A stretch of DNA of 64,000 bases from Lojkania enalia (taxonomy: Eukaryota > Ascomycota > Dothideomycetes > Pleosporales): assembly GCA_010094045.1 (NCBI GenBank), contig ML986679.1, positions 86,906-150,905 on the forward strand, written 5' to 3'. Under the pieces are notes generated by a model. The model did not search any database. It had not been told where the DNA came from and saw nothing but the letters and a program-made list of their open reading frames with translations. Within the stretch, counting starts at the first letter, position 1, and each line of letters starts with the position of its first letter. Positions 47,784-60,214 of this stretch are shown piece by piece. A program made the position numbers and the translations under genes.

Positions 47784-48358
47784 AGATGCGATTTATACGG
47801 GGTTATACTTTTTATTTTATAAGATATAATACTTATATTTTTTTAATCTTAGAGACTGAAAGGTAAATATTATATATAGCCTAAAGGTAGATAACCTAGA
47901 AGGCCTCTAAAGAGGCTCTAAGAGGCGGGCGGAGTAGTATATTAATTAATTTTTTCTATAAGATGTTAGTAATACTTTAATAATTAATAGTACTAGAGAC
48001 GCGCAATAATATATATAGAGTAGAAGTTATTATTTAGTTAAGAAAGCTCAGTTAATAGTAACCTAGTAATATACTAAGGCTAGTAAACGCTTATTACTAT
48101 ACGCGATAAAATTGCAATATTAATAAACCGTTATAATAGTAGTTACTAGCTAATATATAGGTTAATTACACTTACCGTAAAAACCTTACTTAATATTATA
48201 TTAATAAACGTATCTTTATAGGTAACCGCGTATATTAGCTCTTACCGGTAAATACCTCCTTAAAGAGATTTCTTTATACTGGAACCCATCTATAATAGCT
48301 CTAATTCCCTCCTAAACTAGTGTAGATAGGGACTATCAGCCTATAAGAAGGGGGGTAG
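47784..48358 (+). other. Gypsy-B(a) 3' untranslated region, second part
   Basis: It lies between the Copia-A(b) insertion and the Gypsy-B 3' LTR, and has an inverted homologue at about 62402-63000. No frame is readable. It ends with the purine tract AAGAAGGGGGGTAG. Confidence 0.8.
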
Positions 48359-48635
48359 TATAATAATATAAAGAAATCGTTCTACGAAAAGCTTTATATA
48401 TAACCTTATCCTAAAGCTTTTACTTATCTTATTCTACCCCTAGTTTTACCCCTTTTCTCTTCTGTATATAGTTATATACTCCTTTATAAGTAGCTTAGTA
48501 GTTCTTCTATATCCTTTTATATAAGGCCTATAGGTATTAATAGAATTCCTAGGTCTCTAATCCCTACACACTCCTATATACCTTTAAGTAGATTCATACC
48601 GTATTTAGACCTATTATCTTACCTACGCCGTTATA
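48359..48635 (+). repeat. Gypsy-B(a) 3' LTR
   Basis: 277 bp, TATAATAATATAAAG...GCCGTTATA, homologous to 30693-30970. Confidence 0.93.
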
Positions 48636-49190
48636 TCCTAGTAGTAAAGTAGGATGCTGAAGTTGTAAAACTAGAGGAGGAGATTCGTTTAGCTTAAGAA
48701 GAGTTAGAACAACTTCTTAATAAAGTAGCAGCGGCTTATATAAAGATTTAGCGTCTTTATAAAGTTTATAAACAAGTAAAATATAGATAAATAGAGGGTT
48801 ATAAACGTATATAAGAGTAGCTTAAAGAAGAGGAAGAGGTAGATTGTAAAGCGGGTCTTCTTCCTAAAGTAGAGTTGCCTCTTATAATATAGTTAATATC
48901 GTTTAATCCTACTACTCTATTTCTAGATTTCCTTTATAAATTTAGGTTTTATAATATACCTATAATACTATAGGGCTGAGACTTTCTTCTAGTTTTTAGG
49001 TATCGTTTTATAGGTTCCTATATTTATCTATTCTTAACTATTTAATTAGATAGTATTATTTACTATTCTATATTCTATACTTTATTATTCTCTTAACTTT
49101 CTATTCTTAGTCTTCTTTATATACGTCTATATTATATACTACTAGTTTAGTATTTTAGGGTGCCTTTTCTATAAGTATAATATAGAAAGT
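48636..49190 (+). other. Gypsy-C 3' region carrying an antisense coiled-coil-like frame
   Basis: On the plus strand, against the direction of Gypsy-C pol, a frame from about 48645 to 48900 reads as a charged helical stretch (VVKLEEEIRLA, EELEQLLNKVAAAY, then a KEEEEVD block) with a few TAG/TAA codons. It looks like a decayed coiled-coil protein and sits between the end of pol and the LTR. A comparable antisense frame sits at the same place in Gypsy-A (about 6010-6250). Function unknown. Confidence 0.5.
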
Positions 49191-50189
49191 TAGGTGGATT
49201 TTTATAGTTATAAGTAATTTAAGTTAATAGTTTATAGGTAATATTTATTCTTTAATCTTATATAATCCGATTTTAATATAATCTAGTTTACTATTTAGTT
49301 ATTTACTTCGAATATTTTATTATAGTAGCTAAACTTTTTCTCCCTTTTTAAAGTAAGATAGTTATTTATATTTCTTATTATAGTATTTCTTTATAGTATA
49401 TTATAGAAACTAGAAGTCTTTTTTTAGTAAGTTTTACGTTTGTTAAATAATCTTAACTTATTCCTATACCTATAGTACCTATAATACTACTTTAATTAGG
49501 ATGTTATAGGTTTTTAGTTTATACCTATAGTTTACTATAAATAGTAATACTTTAGTTATATTATATATAATACTATTATACGCGAGTTACGCTATTAGTA
49601 GTAGTATTATCTTTTTATTTTATTTATAGTTAAAATAGTACTATAGATATTACTCTACTATTTAGTTTATTTATTCTATCTATCTATCTATTTGCGGGTA
49701 AAATACTGTAGATATCTTATATTTAATTTCTAGTAAGTTTATAACTATTTACTAAAACTTTAAAGTAAACTTAGTATTTTAGTCTATAACTATCTTTTAT
49801 AGTACTCTATATTATACGATAATCTATCTTAGAAAAATATTTGCAACTTATTCTACTAATAATACTTTATTATAGGAAATAAAGTAGGTATATTTTATAA
49901 GTCTATCTATAATTATTATAATAGAGTTATATACTTCTCTTTTAGGGTAGTCTTTTAACTTTAATAACTTAATAATAAAGTCTATAGTAACTTCTATCTA
50001 TAGCCCGGTTAGTATTTTTAGGTTCTATAGTAGTTTATAGGATATATATTTATTAGGTTTATTCTGTTAGTAGTCTATATATTCTTATAACATATTCTTT
50101 ACCTATTCTCTTACTTTAGGAAAGTAGAATCCTCTAAGGATTCATTCTAGTATTTTCTCTATTCCTTAATATCTGTATATAGGGGCTTT
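49191..50189 (-). pseudogene. Gypsy-C integrase relic
   Basis: Minus strand from 50184 to about 49200. After the junction with the RT/RNase H piece it shows GIEKILERILRGFYFPKVRE (the family's zinc-finger region). This is followed by a YKLL block, VTIDFIIKLLKL and IIIIVDRLIKYTYF (integrase core). C-terminal parts are weak; no clear chromodomain was read. Stops are frequent. Confidence 0.8.
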
Positions 50190-52776
50190 TATTATAGAAT
50201 TAACTTCTATCCAATCCTATCCTACTAGTATAGGTTACGATAAGCTACGATAAGCAACAATCAATATTATTTAATATTGTATAATATCGTCGGATATCGT
50301 AAAATACCGATATCGTAACTAAAAAATACGACAAATACTATATAGATAGTAGAAAGTAATATAGATAGTTAACTTTTTATATAAAAAAGAAGCCCTTATC
50401 TAAGAATATCTATTAAGAATACCTATACAGCCCCAATATAATAAGTATAGTAGGAGCGGTTAGAAGTATTAGGAGAGCTGTTCTTATCCTTATTAGGCTT
50501 ACGCCTATACTCCCGTTGCCACTTATCGTATAAAAGCTTATTATTCTTATTTAATTAAAGGTAGTATAAAGTGCTATAATCCTTATATATATAATTGCTG
50601 CATGCGCTATTCTACTATCTAGTAAGAGAGATACAGCTAGTATAGTAGAGAAATTCCCCCGTACGATTATATGCTACCTTATAACGCTAGTAAAAAGTAA
50701 TATTAAGGTCGCTGCATATATAAATCAGCAAGCCCTTAATATATAACTAGTATTAAGATAGTAAGGCCCTAGTCTATACAACGCTACAGCGAGCAATGAG
50801 AGGAGAAGTGGGAGTATTATATAGGGAGGTGCTAAAAGGGCGAAGCGGGAAGTCTACAGCTTAAGCAATCTTATTACTCTAATATAATATTAGTATATTA
50901 ATATATTAAAAGGGTAGTAACATTTACTATAATAGTAAAGATATAAGATAAGTACTTAGTAATAATCGGGTTAAAGATTGGGATTACCTTATATAAGAGA
51001 GGATTTAGGTAAACTACAGTACTAGACTATAAGCTACTAGTTAGAATAAAATCTTAGACTTAAGAAGTTTAACTAGAAAGACTCTACAGGATTTAATTAG
51101 TAGTATTAATAATATTCGTACGTATAGCTTAATAAGAATTACTAGCTACAGCTGGAAAATTACTACTATAATTAATAGTAGCATTATTAAATATATTGTT
51201 GTTAAAAGATATAGTAGAGTTGTATAAGAGAAGAGCTTAATATCTTAAAAGTAGAGAAAAAGAGGAGGGTATATAGGTTAGGGAAAAGGTAGAAGGCTAG
51301 GCTTTTATATAAAAGAGTTATCTTATCTATACTATAAAGCTATAGTAAACTACTAATAGAACGTGCTTATTTAGATTCCTAATTTCTCTTATTTAAACAA
51401 CCTCGTTTGATATATAAAATAGGAAGAAGGGTAGTAAAAGTAGATAAGTAGTTAAGAGCTGTTTATAGGAAAGTGGTTAGAGGCTATATATAGGGATAGC
51501 AATTAGGGGCCGTTTACTAGAACTCTAAAGCAGTATTAATTTAAAATCTATATTATACGAGAGAGTATCTAGAAGGTACTTAAAAGAATACTACTCTATA
51601 GCTAATTCTTTTTATATTAATATGCTTTAAACGTGTCTATACTAAGTTAAATCCTCTCCTAACCTATCGTATAACGCCCCCCTAAAAAGACTACCTCCAG
51701 CTTATTACTTATTGCAGGAATTAAGAGAATATTTATTATAAAGGTAGAAAGCTATAGCTAGCACTTTATTTAATCTTAATTAAGCTACTAATAAATAGGA
51801 TTTTTAATCTCTAGGTTGTACAACACTTTAGAAAGGTAGTTTTTAAGCTTATCTTAGCTTTAAGACTATAAATATTTCTGCCTTATTTAAGCTTTTAGTT
51901 AATTAAATATAGGAGGAGTATTAATATTCTAAGACTTTCCTTTTAATAGACTAGTATTATATGATAAGCGGGTAGGTAACTCGCGTTGGTATTTCTCCTA
52001 GTATTATTTTAGCTACTAGAGTACTGATTTAAATATCTCTTACAACTAGATCTACTCTATATATTATATACGAAGACCTAGATGAAGAAGGATAGTAATA
52101 CTATAGAGTAGAGTAGTTAAAAGCTTCTTATAGTAAATTCTAAACTTTTACTAGCTTCGTATAATTCGATTTTAAAGATTTTAGTATAGCTTTATTATTA
52201 GAAGCTTTGCCTATAAAATATTAGTTACTTATTATTTAGAAGAATTGTACAACATATAAGAGACTTAGAATAATAAAGCTTAAGAATATTAAAGATTTGT
52301 AAAACTTGGTTAAGTATAACTCTATAGCCCTCTAGCTTAAAAGTAGCTAATTTAAAAGGCTTAAGGAAGTTATAGATTTAGTATAGTTAGCTCTAGTCTT
52401 ATATAGAAAGTTAATCAGCTTTGTTAATTGTATTAACGTACTTTAAGCAGTACTAAGTAACTAATTCTTAGTAAAGAAGAGCAATATTAAGTATAGTCTA
52501 CTAGCTATTCCACCTCGTACAATTGTCTAAAGGGATCCTTCTCTTAATCTAACTTTTAAAATCCTTTATATAACTAGAACTAGCCTAGATATAAATAACG
52601 ATATTATAGAGCTTTCTAAGTACTCTAAAGGTTCTAAATTATATTTTAAACTCTTTAACTTACGCTAGAAAAGAGTATAAATTACTCTTCTAATCTTTAA
52701 GCTTATCGTATATTATAATTAGGTTTATCTTATCTAAGTCGTAAATTATAAAAGCTTATATAAAGAGGTTAATTAT

Positions 52777-52940
52777 TATTAGAGGGTAGATATCGAGGTA
52801 ATAGACCTTATAAATATCGGCGTTTATAGACTAGTCCTAATTAGGACTAGCTCTATTTAGATAGTTCTTCTAGAAAGCACGCTTTACTAAGCAAGTAATA
52901 ATAATATACTTCCTCCTACTCTATCTACTATAGCTTAATA
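52777..52940 (+). repeat. Copia-B(c) 5' LTR
   Basis: 164 bp, TATTAGAGGG...CTTAATA. Confidence 0.95.
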
Positions 52941-53059
52941 GGTTATAAGCCCTTAGCCGTACTTCCAGCCTATAGCAAATTAGATTAATTATTATATCGA
53001 TCTCTAACTTACTATTACTAACTAATAGATAGCCTAATAGTAGTATCTAGTTAACTAAC

Positions 53060-56000
53060 CAAGTTTAGCTTATACTACTAATATAGAACGCGATACTATT
53101 ATAGTAGACTATAAAAGAGTTATAAACCTAGTAAAGGATAGTAAGAATATTTTACTATAAGAAGCCGCCTTATAAAACTAAGTTGTTGGTAAGGCTGTTA
53201 AAAATATCCTAGAAGGAGTATCTCTACTATCTAAGCCTAGTAAGCTGATATATTAGAACCTACTGCTACGTCTAGACGATATAGAGCCGCAGGTAGTAAG
53301 GCTCGCCTAGTAAAGTAATTTCGAGAATATTCGACGTACTAATAACGCCTATAAGGTATAATATAACCGATAGTAAAAGGACTACCACGACTATATTAAG
53401 AAGGAAGCCTTTATTATAAGTATTCTACTTACTATAGTTTACTAAGAGATACTTAAAGGTCTACGCTTATATAAGATAGTAGGAGTATTCTTAGATACTA
53501 TCCTTAAGCACTATAAAGAGTAAGGTTTTATAGAGGAGTATATCCTCTAAGCTAATTTCTTTAGCCTATATAGTAGTTACTACGATAGTACATCTTAATT
53601 TACTAGTAAATTTAAAGCTGGTCTTACATAATTAGACGATATTAATCTTAAGCCTAGTCTTAAAAGTATTATATTCTAGTTTATTGTCGCTATTAAAGAT
53701 TAATTTAAAACCTATACGTAGTAATAGTATTAGATCTTATATTAAGGTAGAGTTCTAGATATTAATACTACAATCAACAAGATTAATAATAAATTATATT
53801 GAGAGAATCTAGTTAAGAAGGTAATAGTACTTTAAGTACAGCTAAAAGATATATAGCAGCCTAGTAGTAATTAGTATAAAGGTAAGGGTAAGAGCGATAC
53901 TAAGACTAGGAGTAAGCCTACTAATAGTAAGCCTATAGAAAGGAGGTACTATCCTAGCTGCTAATACAAATATCTAGGGGGTAGATTAAACTACTAGTTT
54001 ATATATCTAGAGAAGGTATTAAAATAATTCTTTAATAAACACCTAGAATTAGTATAAAAATTAATCTAATTAGCTTAATTAAACTATATACCGTCAGCTA
54101 ATTTTAGTACTATTATTAGTATATTAGTAAATAGCTATAATATTTAGGTCTTATTAATACCGCGATATATAATTAAGTAAATACTATAGAGGCCCTATAA
54201 GAATTAAATTATTTTTAATACTAGAGCTAACAAGTATATATATAATAATAGGACTAAGTTTATCTTAATAGGATAATCTAGTATAGGATATATAAAGATA
54301 GGTAGTAGTCTTACTAGAGTAGAAGATGAAGGTATAATACAGCTTTATATTTCTCTAGCTAGTAGTAGTACTATTAATATACGTTTTATAGAAGTACTAT
54401 ACTATCTAAGTCTCTACGTCTCTATTATCTCCCTAGATTAGCTTCGACCGAAAGGACTATACTACTATAGTCTCTATTAGAAGCTACTACGCATCGAGGA
54501 CGATAGTAAAATTGCCTACATTCCTAAGATTGATGGGACACCTACTTTCCTTAAGTATATAGACGAGGTATAAGCAGCTTTCTTAATAGCCTACATCGCC
54601 GTATTCTCTTTCTAAGACTTATAGCTAGCTCGAGAGTAAGAGATTACCCTATAAGAAGCTTATAAAATCTAAGGCTATACGAATCTAGACGATTTAAAGT
54701 AGCTACTTAAAACTGTTAACAGCTTAAAGCTTAAAAATACTAAGAAGTTTAACTACGAGATATACTATAAGGTAAAAGGTTATTAATAGATCTCTTATAC
54801 TCTATAATATTAAGTTTAGCAAGTATTTAACGTTGTATATCTCGATATCGTTAGTTATATCTTACTACCAGGTCTTAATAGAGAGTAATACTAGTTACTT
54901 CTTATAGACGATTTTATATACTATCGATAGATCTACTTTATTAAATCCCGCGTAGAAATTACCTAAGTACTACTTAATTTTGATAGAATAGTTACTACCT
55001 AGTATAATAATATTATTAAGATCTATTATCTTAATAATAATAAATACTTTATTAATTAGATAACTATTAAATATTTTAAGAAGTAGGGAATATAGTTATA
55101 GCCTTTAATACTATATACAGCATACTAGAATAGCGTTACTAAGGCTAGTAATAAGCTTACTACAGATAAAGTACGATATATTCTTATTAGAGTACTATAT
55201 CTACTACTAATATTCTAGCTATATACTGTAAAGTATATAGTATAGCTTTTTAATCTATTACTTACTATAGTATTTACTAATAGTAAAATACCTTTATAAG
55301 TATTTAACAAATTCCTAGGTTGTCGAAATCTAGTACTAAATCTCTATAACCTTTACTATTAGGGAGAGATTAGTTATATACTTATTTTAAAGAAGCGTTA
55401 CGTTAAAAGTAAGAAGTTTAAAGAATACAACTATAAGAGCTATATAATTAGCTGTAAGGGATCTCAGATATTCCTTATATAGAATCTATAGAGTAAGAAG
55501 GTTATATAATTAAGTTCTATAACCTTCTTCTAACGCCTATTAGTCGTAGGCCGCATACCTTATTAAGTTTAAAAAGCTTAATATAACGAGCGTCTATATA
55601 TCTAGAAAGAGGAATCTAACCATCTAGAGTGTATATAGAATCTAGGGGGTGTATTACTACTACAGCTAACGCTTCTATAGATACCTTTATAACTAAATAA
55701 TAACAAATATATTAATCTTCTTAAGTAAGGTAGAGGATACGATTTTAGGCAGAAGTAATAAGAGATAGACGAGTAATAGAGCGATAAGAACAATCTATCG
55801 CCGTCGCCGCTACCTCTGCTACTAGTAAAGAAGCCTCGTAGCCGTCCTCGTAAGACGGTAGCTCTACTAGCTGAGCCTATACGTCGATCCTTATATTATA
55901 CGCCCCGACAGTTTAATCTAAATATAGTATTAATAGTTAATAATATATCTCTTTAAGATAAAATAATACTAAGCGTTTTTATTACTCTTATATAAAATTT

Positions 56001-57720
56001 CGCTTTAGTAGTTATAATAGACGCTTATAGTATAAGAGACGATCTAAATCTCCTATCTAAACCTATTTTACTAAAGTAGACGCGCGTATATTAATACTTA
56101 GAGTAGTAGTATAAGGTAGAAGAAGAAGAAATAGAATTGTATGCGGAGAACAGCATCTAGTAGGTTGTTAATTATATACTAGCTAGAACTACTGTACTAC
56201 CTACTAAATAGGTATATAAATACAAGTTTAATAATAAAGGATATCTAATATAGTATAAAGTACGCCTTATTATCTATAGCAATCGCTAATATTTAGATCT
56301 CTAGGAAGATATATATATAGAAGTAGCACGCTCTACAACTATTAAGTTAATTCTAGTACTAGTTAACACTCTTAATCTAGAGTATAACTAGGTTAATGTC
56401 GTTACAGCCTTCCTAAATAGAAAGATAGACGAAAATAACCCTATTTATATTTAACTACTAGATAGTACAATTATACGATTTAACAAAGTACTCTATAGTC
56501 TCTGCTAGTTACTACAACTTTAGTATAAAGAGATTAGTCGCTACTTAATATTATATAGATATAAACCTCTTAATTCTAATCTATATATCTTTATTAGTAA
56601 AGAGCTATAGTAGATTATCGTTGTATATATTAATAATCTACTCTTTATTTATCTAACAGCTAAAGGTATAGCAGCTATAAAATAAATAGTTATAAGCACC
56701 TATAAATATCGCGATCTTAACCTACTAAACTATTATCTTAGAATCTACATCACGCGCGATTATATAATATATATAATAGAGCTCTTTATAGAATTATATA
56801 TTAAGAAACTTATATTAATACTTTAATAAGAGAACTACCGTAAATATAGTACACCATTTAATCTCTTAGCTATTAAACTTACAGCTTACCCTAAAGAAGA
56901 TATCTATAATACTAAATTGCTTAACAAATATTAGTTAGTTATTAGCAAGTTACTATATCCTATATACCTTATACAACTAGATATCGTATATTATATCACC
57001 TTTCTAGAATACTTTAGCAGCAATCTAATAAGCCTATACTATAAGTATATATTATAGATTGTAGATTATCTCTATACTACGCGTAACTACGTTATAAAAT
57101 TCTTAGCGCTAGATAGAGCTTAAAGAGTACTAATTAAGTACTTTACCTATACGCTAGAAGCACCTCTTATAGGCTACTTAAATTTGTTATATACTAATTG
57201 TAAGGATCGTAAATTAACAGCTAAATATCTATTTAAGCTGTTTAGAGAAACAATTTACTATCGATCTTTTAAGGAGCGGTTAGTAATAATATTAATAATA
57301 GAAGCTAAATACGTAGCTATTATATACGCAGCTAAAGAAGCAGTATAGCTCTATTAACTCTATACTAAGCTAGGTATATTATATAAACTACTTTAACCCC
57401 TAAAGCTTTATATTAATAATCTACTAGCTATTAAGTTTACTAAATAGAAAGGATACTACTAGCGAAGTAAGTATATTAATATCTATTATTACTAGATTAA
57501 GGAGTAAATAGTTCTTAGTTAATTACAACTCGAATATATTATAATAGTTAATATAGTAGTAGATAGTCTAATTAAGCCCCTCTCTACTAAAGCCTACAGT
57601 CGATTCCTGTAGCAATTAGGTATAGGAGAAGCGTTAATCGCTTACGGTTAGTACTAGTAGGAGTTACTATTAAGTAATATATATAGATATATGCCGTAGT
57701 TTCCGTTTAGTTTAGGGGGT
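53060..57720 (+). pseudogene. Copia-B(c) gag-pol relic
   Basis: Collinear with copy (b). The RT motif reads YINNLL near 56620, both catalytic Asp changed to Asn, unlike the intact YVDD of copy (b). Zinc knuckle, protease, integrase, RT and RNase H occur at the expected offsets, with stops throughout. Confidence 0.88.
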
Positions 57721-57721
57721 G

Positions 57722-57885
57722 TATTAGAGGGTAGATATCGAGGTAATAGACCTTACAAATATCAGCGTTTATAGACTAGTTTTAATTAGGACTAGCTCTA
57801 TTTAGATAGTTCTTCTAGAGAGCGCGCTTTACTAAGCAAGTAATAATAATATACTTCTTTCTACTCTATCTACTATAGCTTAACA
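57722..57885 (+). repeat. Copia-B(c) 3' LTR
   Basis: 164 bp, TATTAGAGGG...CTTAACA. Confidence 0.95.
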
Positions 57886-59320
57886 ATTATATAACCTATA
57901 TAATATATTCGCTAAAAAACTAGGTTCTAAAAGATAGACTTCTCTTTACTAAGCTATATACTTATTATATAATATAATATATTATTTATTCCTAAGTTAT
58001 CGCTAATAATAGCCCTAAGCTTTTCCGCAATTCTAAACTCCTTAAGGATTAGAAGAAGTAAAGAAAATTAGTATTCTCTATAATAAGCCAAGATCTCTAG
58101 TAGGCTAAAAAGGATATTATATAATACCTTATCATTGTCGATAAAGTAGCTATAAATTATAAGGTGGAGATAATAGCTTAGTAATATCTAAATATTAATA
58201 CTAAAGTATATCTTTATTATTACTAATTAGATTTTCTTTTATATAATATCTTTATCGGTATAAAATTACTCTTAAATCTATATAGGTTAGCTTATATAAG
58301 AAGAGAAAAGAGAATATATATCTTTTAGGAGATTATATTATAGCTTAAAGGAAAATTCTTAAGTACTTCTTAATTAAGAGTAAAATAAAAAGCCTAGAAC
58401 TCTTTTAATTTAACAATTTAGAAGGAGAGATTTTATATAATAATAAGATTAAGAAGAGTTAAAAGGGTTATATTCTTATTAATTACTTCTCTAAGAATCT
58501 TATCCTAAACTATATTTAGATCTATAGTATTAAAACGATTAATAATCTTATTAACTACCTATTTAGTCTAGTCTATACGATTAAGTTCTCGATTTAAATT
58601 AAGATAAATCTCGTATTTATTAGTAAGATAGTTATATAAACCTATTATTAAAGATAATTTATACTCGTAATAACGGCAGTAGTAGAGTTTCCGGTAGCTT
58701 TTATTACGCTCTTCTTCTGGAGGAGGCGTATAATAGTATAGTATAACGTTCGATCGAGATTTTAATATTTTTAAGGTAGATTAATTTAAGAAGAACGTCT
58801 TAGAAGTTTCTTTAGGAATTAAGAGGTGTAAATTTAAATCTGAGGCTATAATAGTAGGATATACTTATAGTATCGTACGGAAAGTTAAATAGAATATTTA
58901 ACCGGTATTTGTAGGTAGAGTTTAATAATCGATACGCTAAGCGAGCCTCTAATTAGAATTAGGACGATTATTGTATAATATCCGATACGATATCGTATCG
59001 TTTAATATAATATCTAATCATAATTTATCCGATAAAAATTATTATAACCTATACTATATCCTACCTTACCTATTATACACAGACCCGAACCCCTAATATA
59101 TATATATACGACCTGATATCTGTCTCCTTTCTCTCTTAATCTAGATATCTTAAACTATTATAGTAGTAGTACGTTAGTTATCTATATAGCTTAATCCGAT
59201 ACTCGTTTATTTAGCGTTAATAATCTAATACGCGTTACTATAATATTATATCTAGATCCTTAATTAGGTACTAGGGTCTAATCTAAATATGTTCCTGGAC
59301 GCCTATAATAATACTATACT

Positions 59321-59822
59321 AACCTAACCTAATCTCTAGTATAGTACTACTATATAAACCGACCTAATCCCTAGTATAGTACTACTATATAAACCGACCT
59401 AACCTAATTTCTAATATAGTACTACTATACGAACCGACCTAATCTCTAGTATAGTACTATTATACGATAACAATTAGTCGCGCTGATATATCTGCAACCT
59501 AACCTAATCTCTAATATAGTACTACTATACGACGACAACTGATCGCGCTGATACGCCTATAATCTAACCTAATCTCTAGTATAATACTACTATACGAACC
59601 AACCTAATCTCTAGTATAATACTACTATACGAACCGATCTAATCTCTAGTATAGTACTACTATTAACTACTAGTCGCGCTGATATACATGTAACCGACCC
59701 GATCCCTAGTATAATACTACTATACGATAATAACTAATCGCGCTGATATACCTATAACTAGATCTAACCTCTAGTATAGTACTACTATATAACGATGATA
59801 GACTATGCTGATATACCTGTAA
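59321..59822 (+). repeat. Tandem repeat array inside the TRIM
   Basis: Ten irregular copies of a unit built on CTAATCTCTAGTATAGTA followed by CTACTATACGA. Units are about 35 bp, or about 60 bp when a second module (GTCGCGCTGATATACCTGTA-like) is attached. The core CTAGTATAGTACTACTA is a near-palindrome. Spacing is uneven and there are no unique spacers. Confidence 0.85.
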
Positions 59823-60214
59823 TATAGCCTAAGTCCTCTAAATTTGGTCTAGATTCCGTAAATTCCCGCTAAATCCCGGGAAATTTTTTAGGGGGAGCTG
59901 GAGTAGAGGTATAGACCGAAGGGCTGCTATAAAGAGTATTCTAGAGCGCTGTAAGACGGACTGTTAAAGTAAGATAAGTAGAGATATACGTCTCTAGTCC
60001 GAACAAAGGCTAGAGTGTAGATAAATAATAGAAGTCTAGCTTTACTAGAAGGCGATAAGTCAGCGATACACAGTTCAGCGAGGAGGCTTCTATAGATAGC
60101 GTTTATAGAAGCGAAGCCTAAGTAGAGGCTAGAGCTAGAACGATGAGCTGGAATTTTCCTACTCTTCCCTCCCCTTTATACTCTCGTAGGAGCTCGACGA
60201 TAGAAGGGGGGTAC
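59823..60214 (+). other. Unique interior of the TRIM
   Basis: About 390 bp of higher GC content than its surroundings, with few RIP changes and no frame I recognise. It ends in the purine tract before the right LTR. Confidence 0.7.

Larger units (their letters stand above)
30693..48635 (+). mobile_element. Gypsy-B(a): full-length chromodomain Ty3/Gypsy element with nested Copia-A(b)
   Basis: LTRs lie at 30693-30970 (278 bp) and 48359-48635 (277 bp), with a perfect 5-bp target duplication TCCTA outside (30688-30692 and 48636-48640). Without the nested Copia-A(b) it is about 7.17 kb. Between pol and the 3' LTR there is a 3' region of about 1.9 kb (from about 36470 to 37008, then 47784-48358 after the Copia), ending in the purine tract AAGAAGGGGGGTAG at 48344-48358. 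It belongs to the same family as the solo LTR at 7616 and the inverted element at 62123. The whole element is RIP-mutated. Confidence 0.93.
52777..57885 (+). mobile_element. Copia-B(c): full-length Ty1/Copia element nested in the hAT
   Basis: 5109 bp, LTRs 52777-52940 and 57722-57885 (164 bp each), target duplication ATTAT (52772-52776 and 57886-57890). The right end keeps CTTAACA unmutated. It is the same length as copies (a) and (b), so the family differs by substitutions only. The primer-binding site GGTTATAAGCCC is at 52941. Confidence 0.95.
50400..58800 (-). pseudogene. Probable hAT transposase relic (BED-type zinc finger), split by Copia-B(c)
   Basis: On the minus strand from about 58710 a stretch reads YYCRYYEYKLSL, then NYLTNKYEI. 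This has the spacing of a BED zinc finger (C-x2-C ... H-x4-H) if Cys and His codons were changed to Tyr by RIP. Downstream, near 58380-58270, KEFQAFYFTLN and FPLSYNIIS resemble the block where fungal hAT transposases have an FRAFL-YLN and LP-SHNTI stretch. An LPAYHIIL block is near 51960. I could not identify the C-terminal dimerisation domain or the catalytic residues. The call rests on these weak motifs plus the 8-bp target duplication. Confidence 0.5.
50226..59056 (-). mobile_element. hAT-like DNA transposon inserted in the TRIM LTR
   Basis: An 8-bp target duplication TATCCTAC (50218-50225 and 59057-59064) and terminal inverted repeats starting TAGTATAGGTTA on both sides; hAT elements make 8-bp duplications. 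Without the nested Copia-B(c) it is about 3.7 kb, a usual hAT size. Sub-terminal regions carry repeated GATAAG/ATATCG-type motifs. The terminal T may have been C (CAGTATAGG) before RIP. Coding relic on the minus strand is described separately. Confidence 0.78.
50190..59245 (+). repeat. TRIM 5' LTR, split by the hAT element
   Basis: 50190-50225 starts TATTATAGAATTAAC, matching TGTTACGGAATCGGC of the other LTR by C-to-T and G-to-A changes only. It resumes at 59065 (CTTACCTATTATAC, matching CTCGCCTATTACGC) and ends at 59245. Sum 217 bp, equal to the right LTR. Confidence 0.88.

Noticed and set aside
47784..48635. An LTR of about 850-880 bp covering the shared sequence of 47784-48635 and 62123-63003
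   Set aside because: First thought to be one long LTR. The solo LTR and the 5' LTR at 30693 are only about 279 bp, and a purine tract lies at the inner boundary, so the extra 575 bp are 3' untranslated region.
55602..55793. A 63-codon minus-strand frame
   Set aside because: It lies antisense within Copia-B(c) integrase-RT and has no counterpart in copy (b).
59321..59822. CRISPR-like array
   Set aside because: Units are contiguous and irregular, with no unique spacers, inside an LTR element of a eukaryote. It is a tandem repeat.
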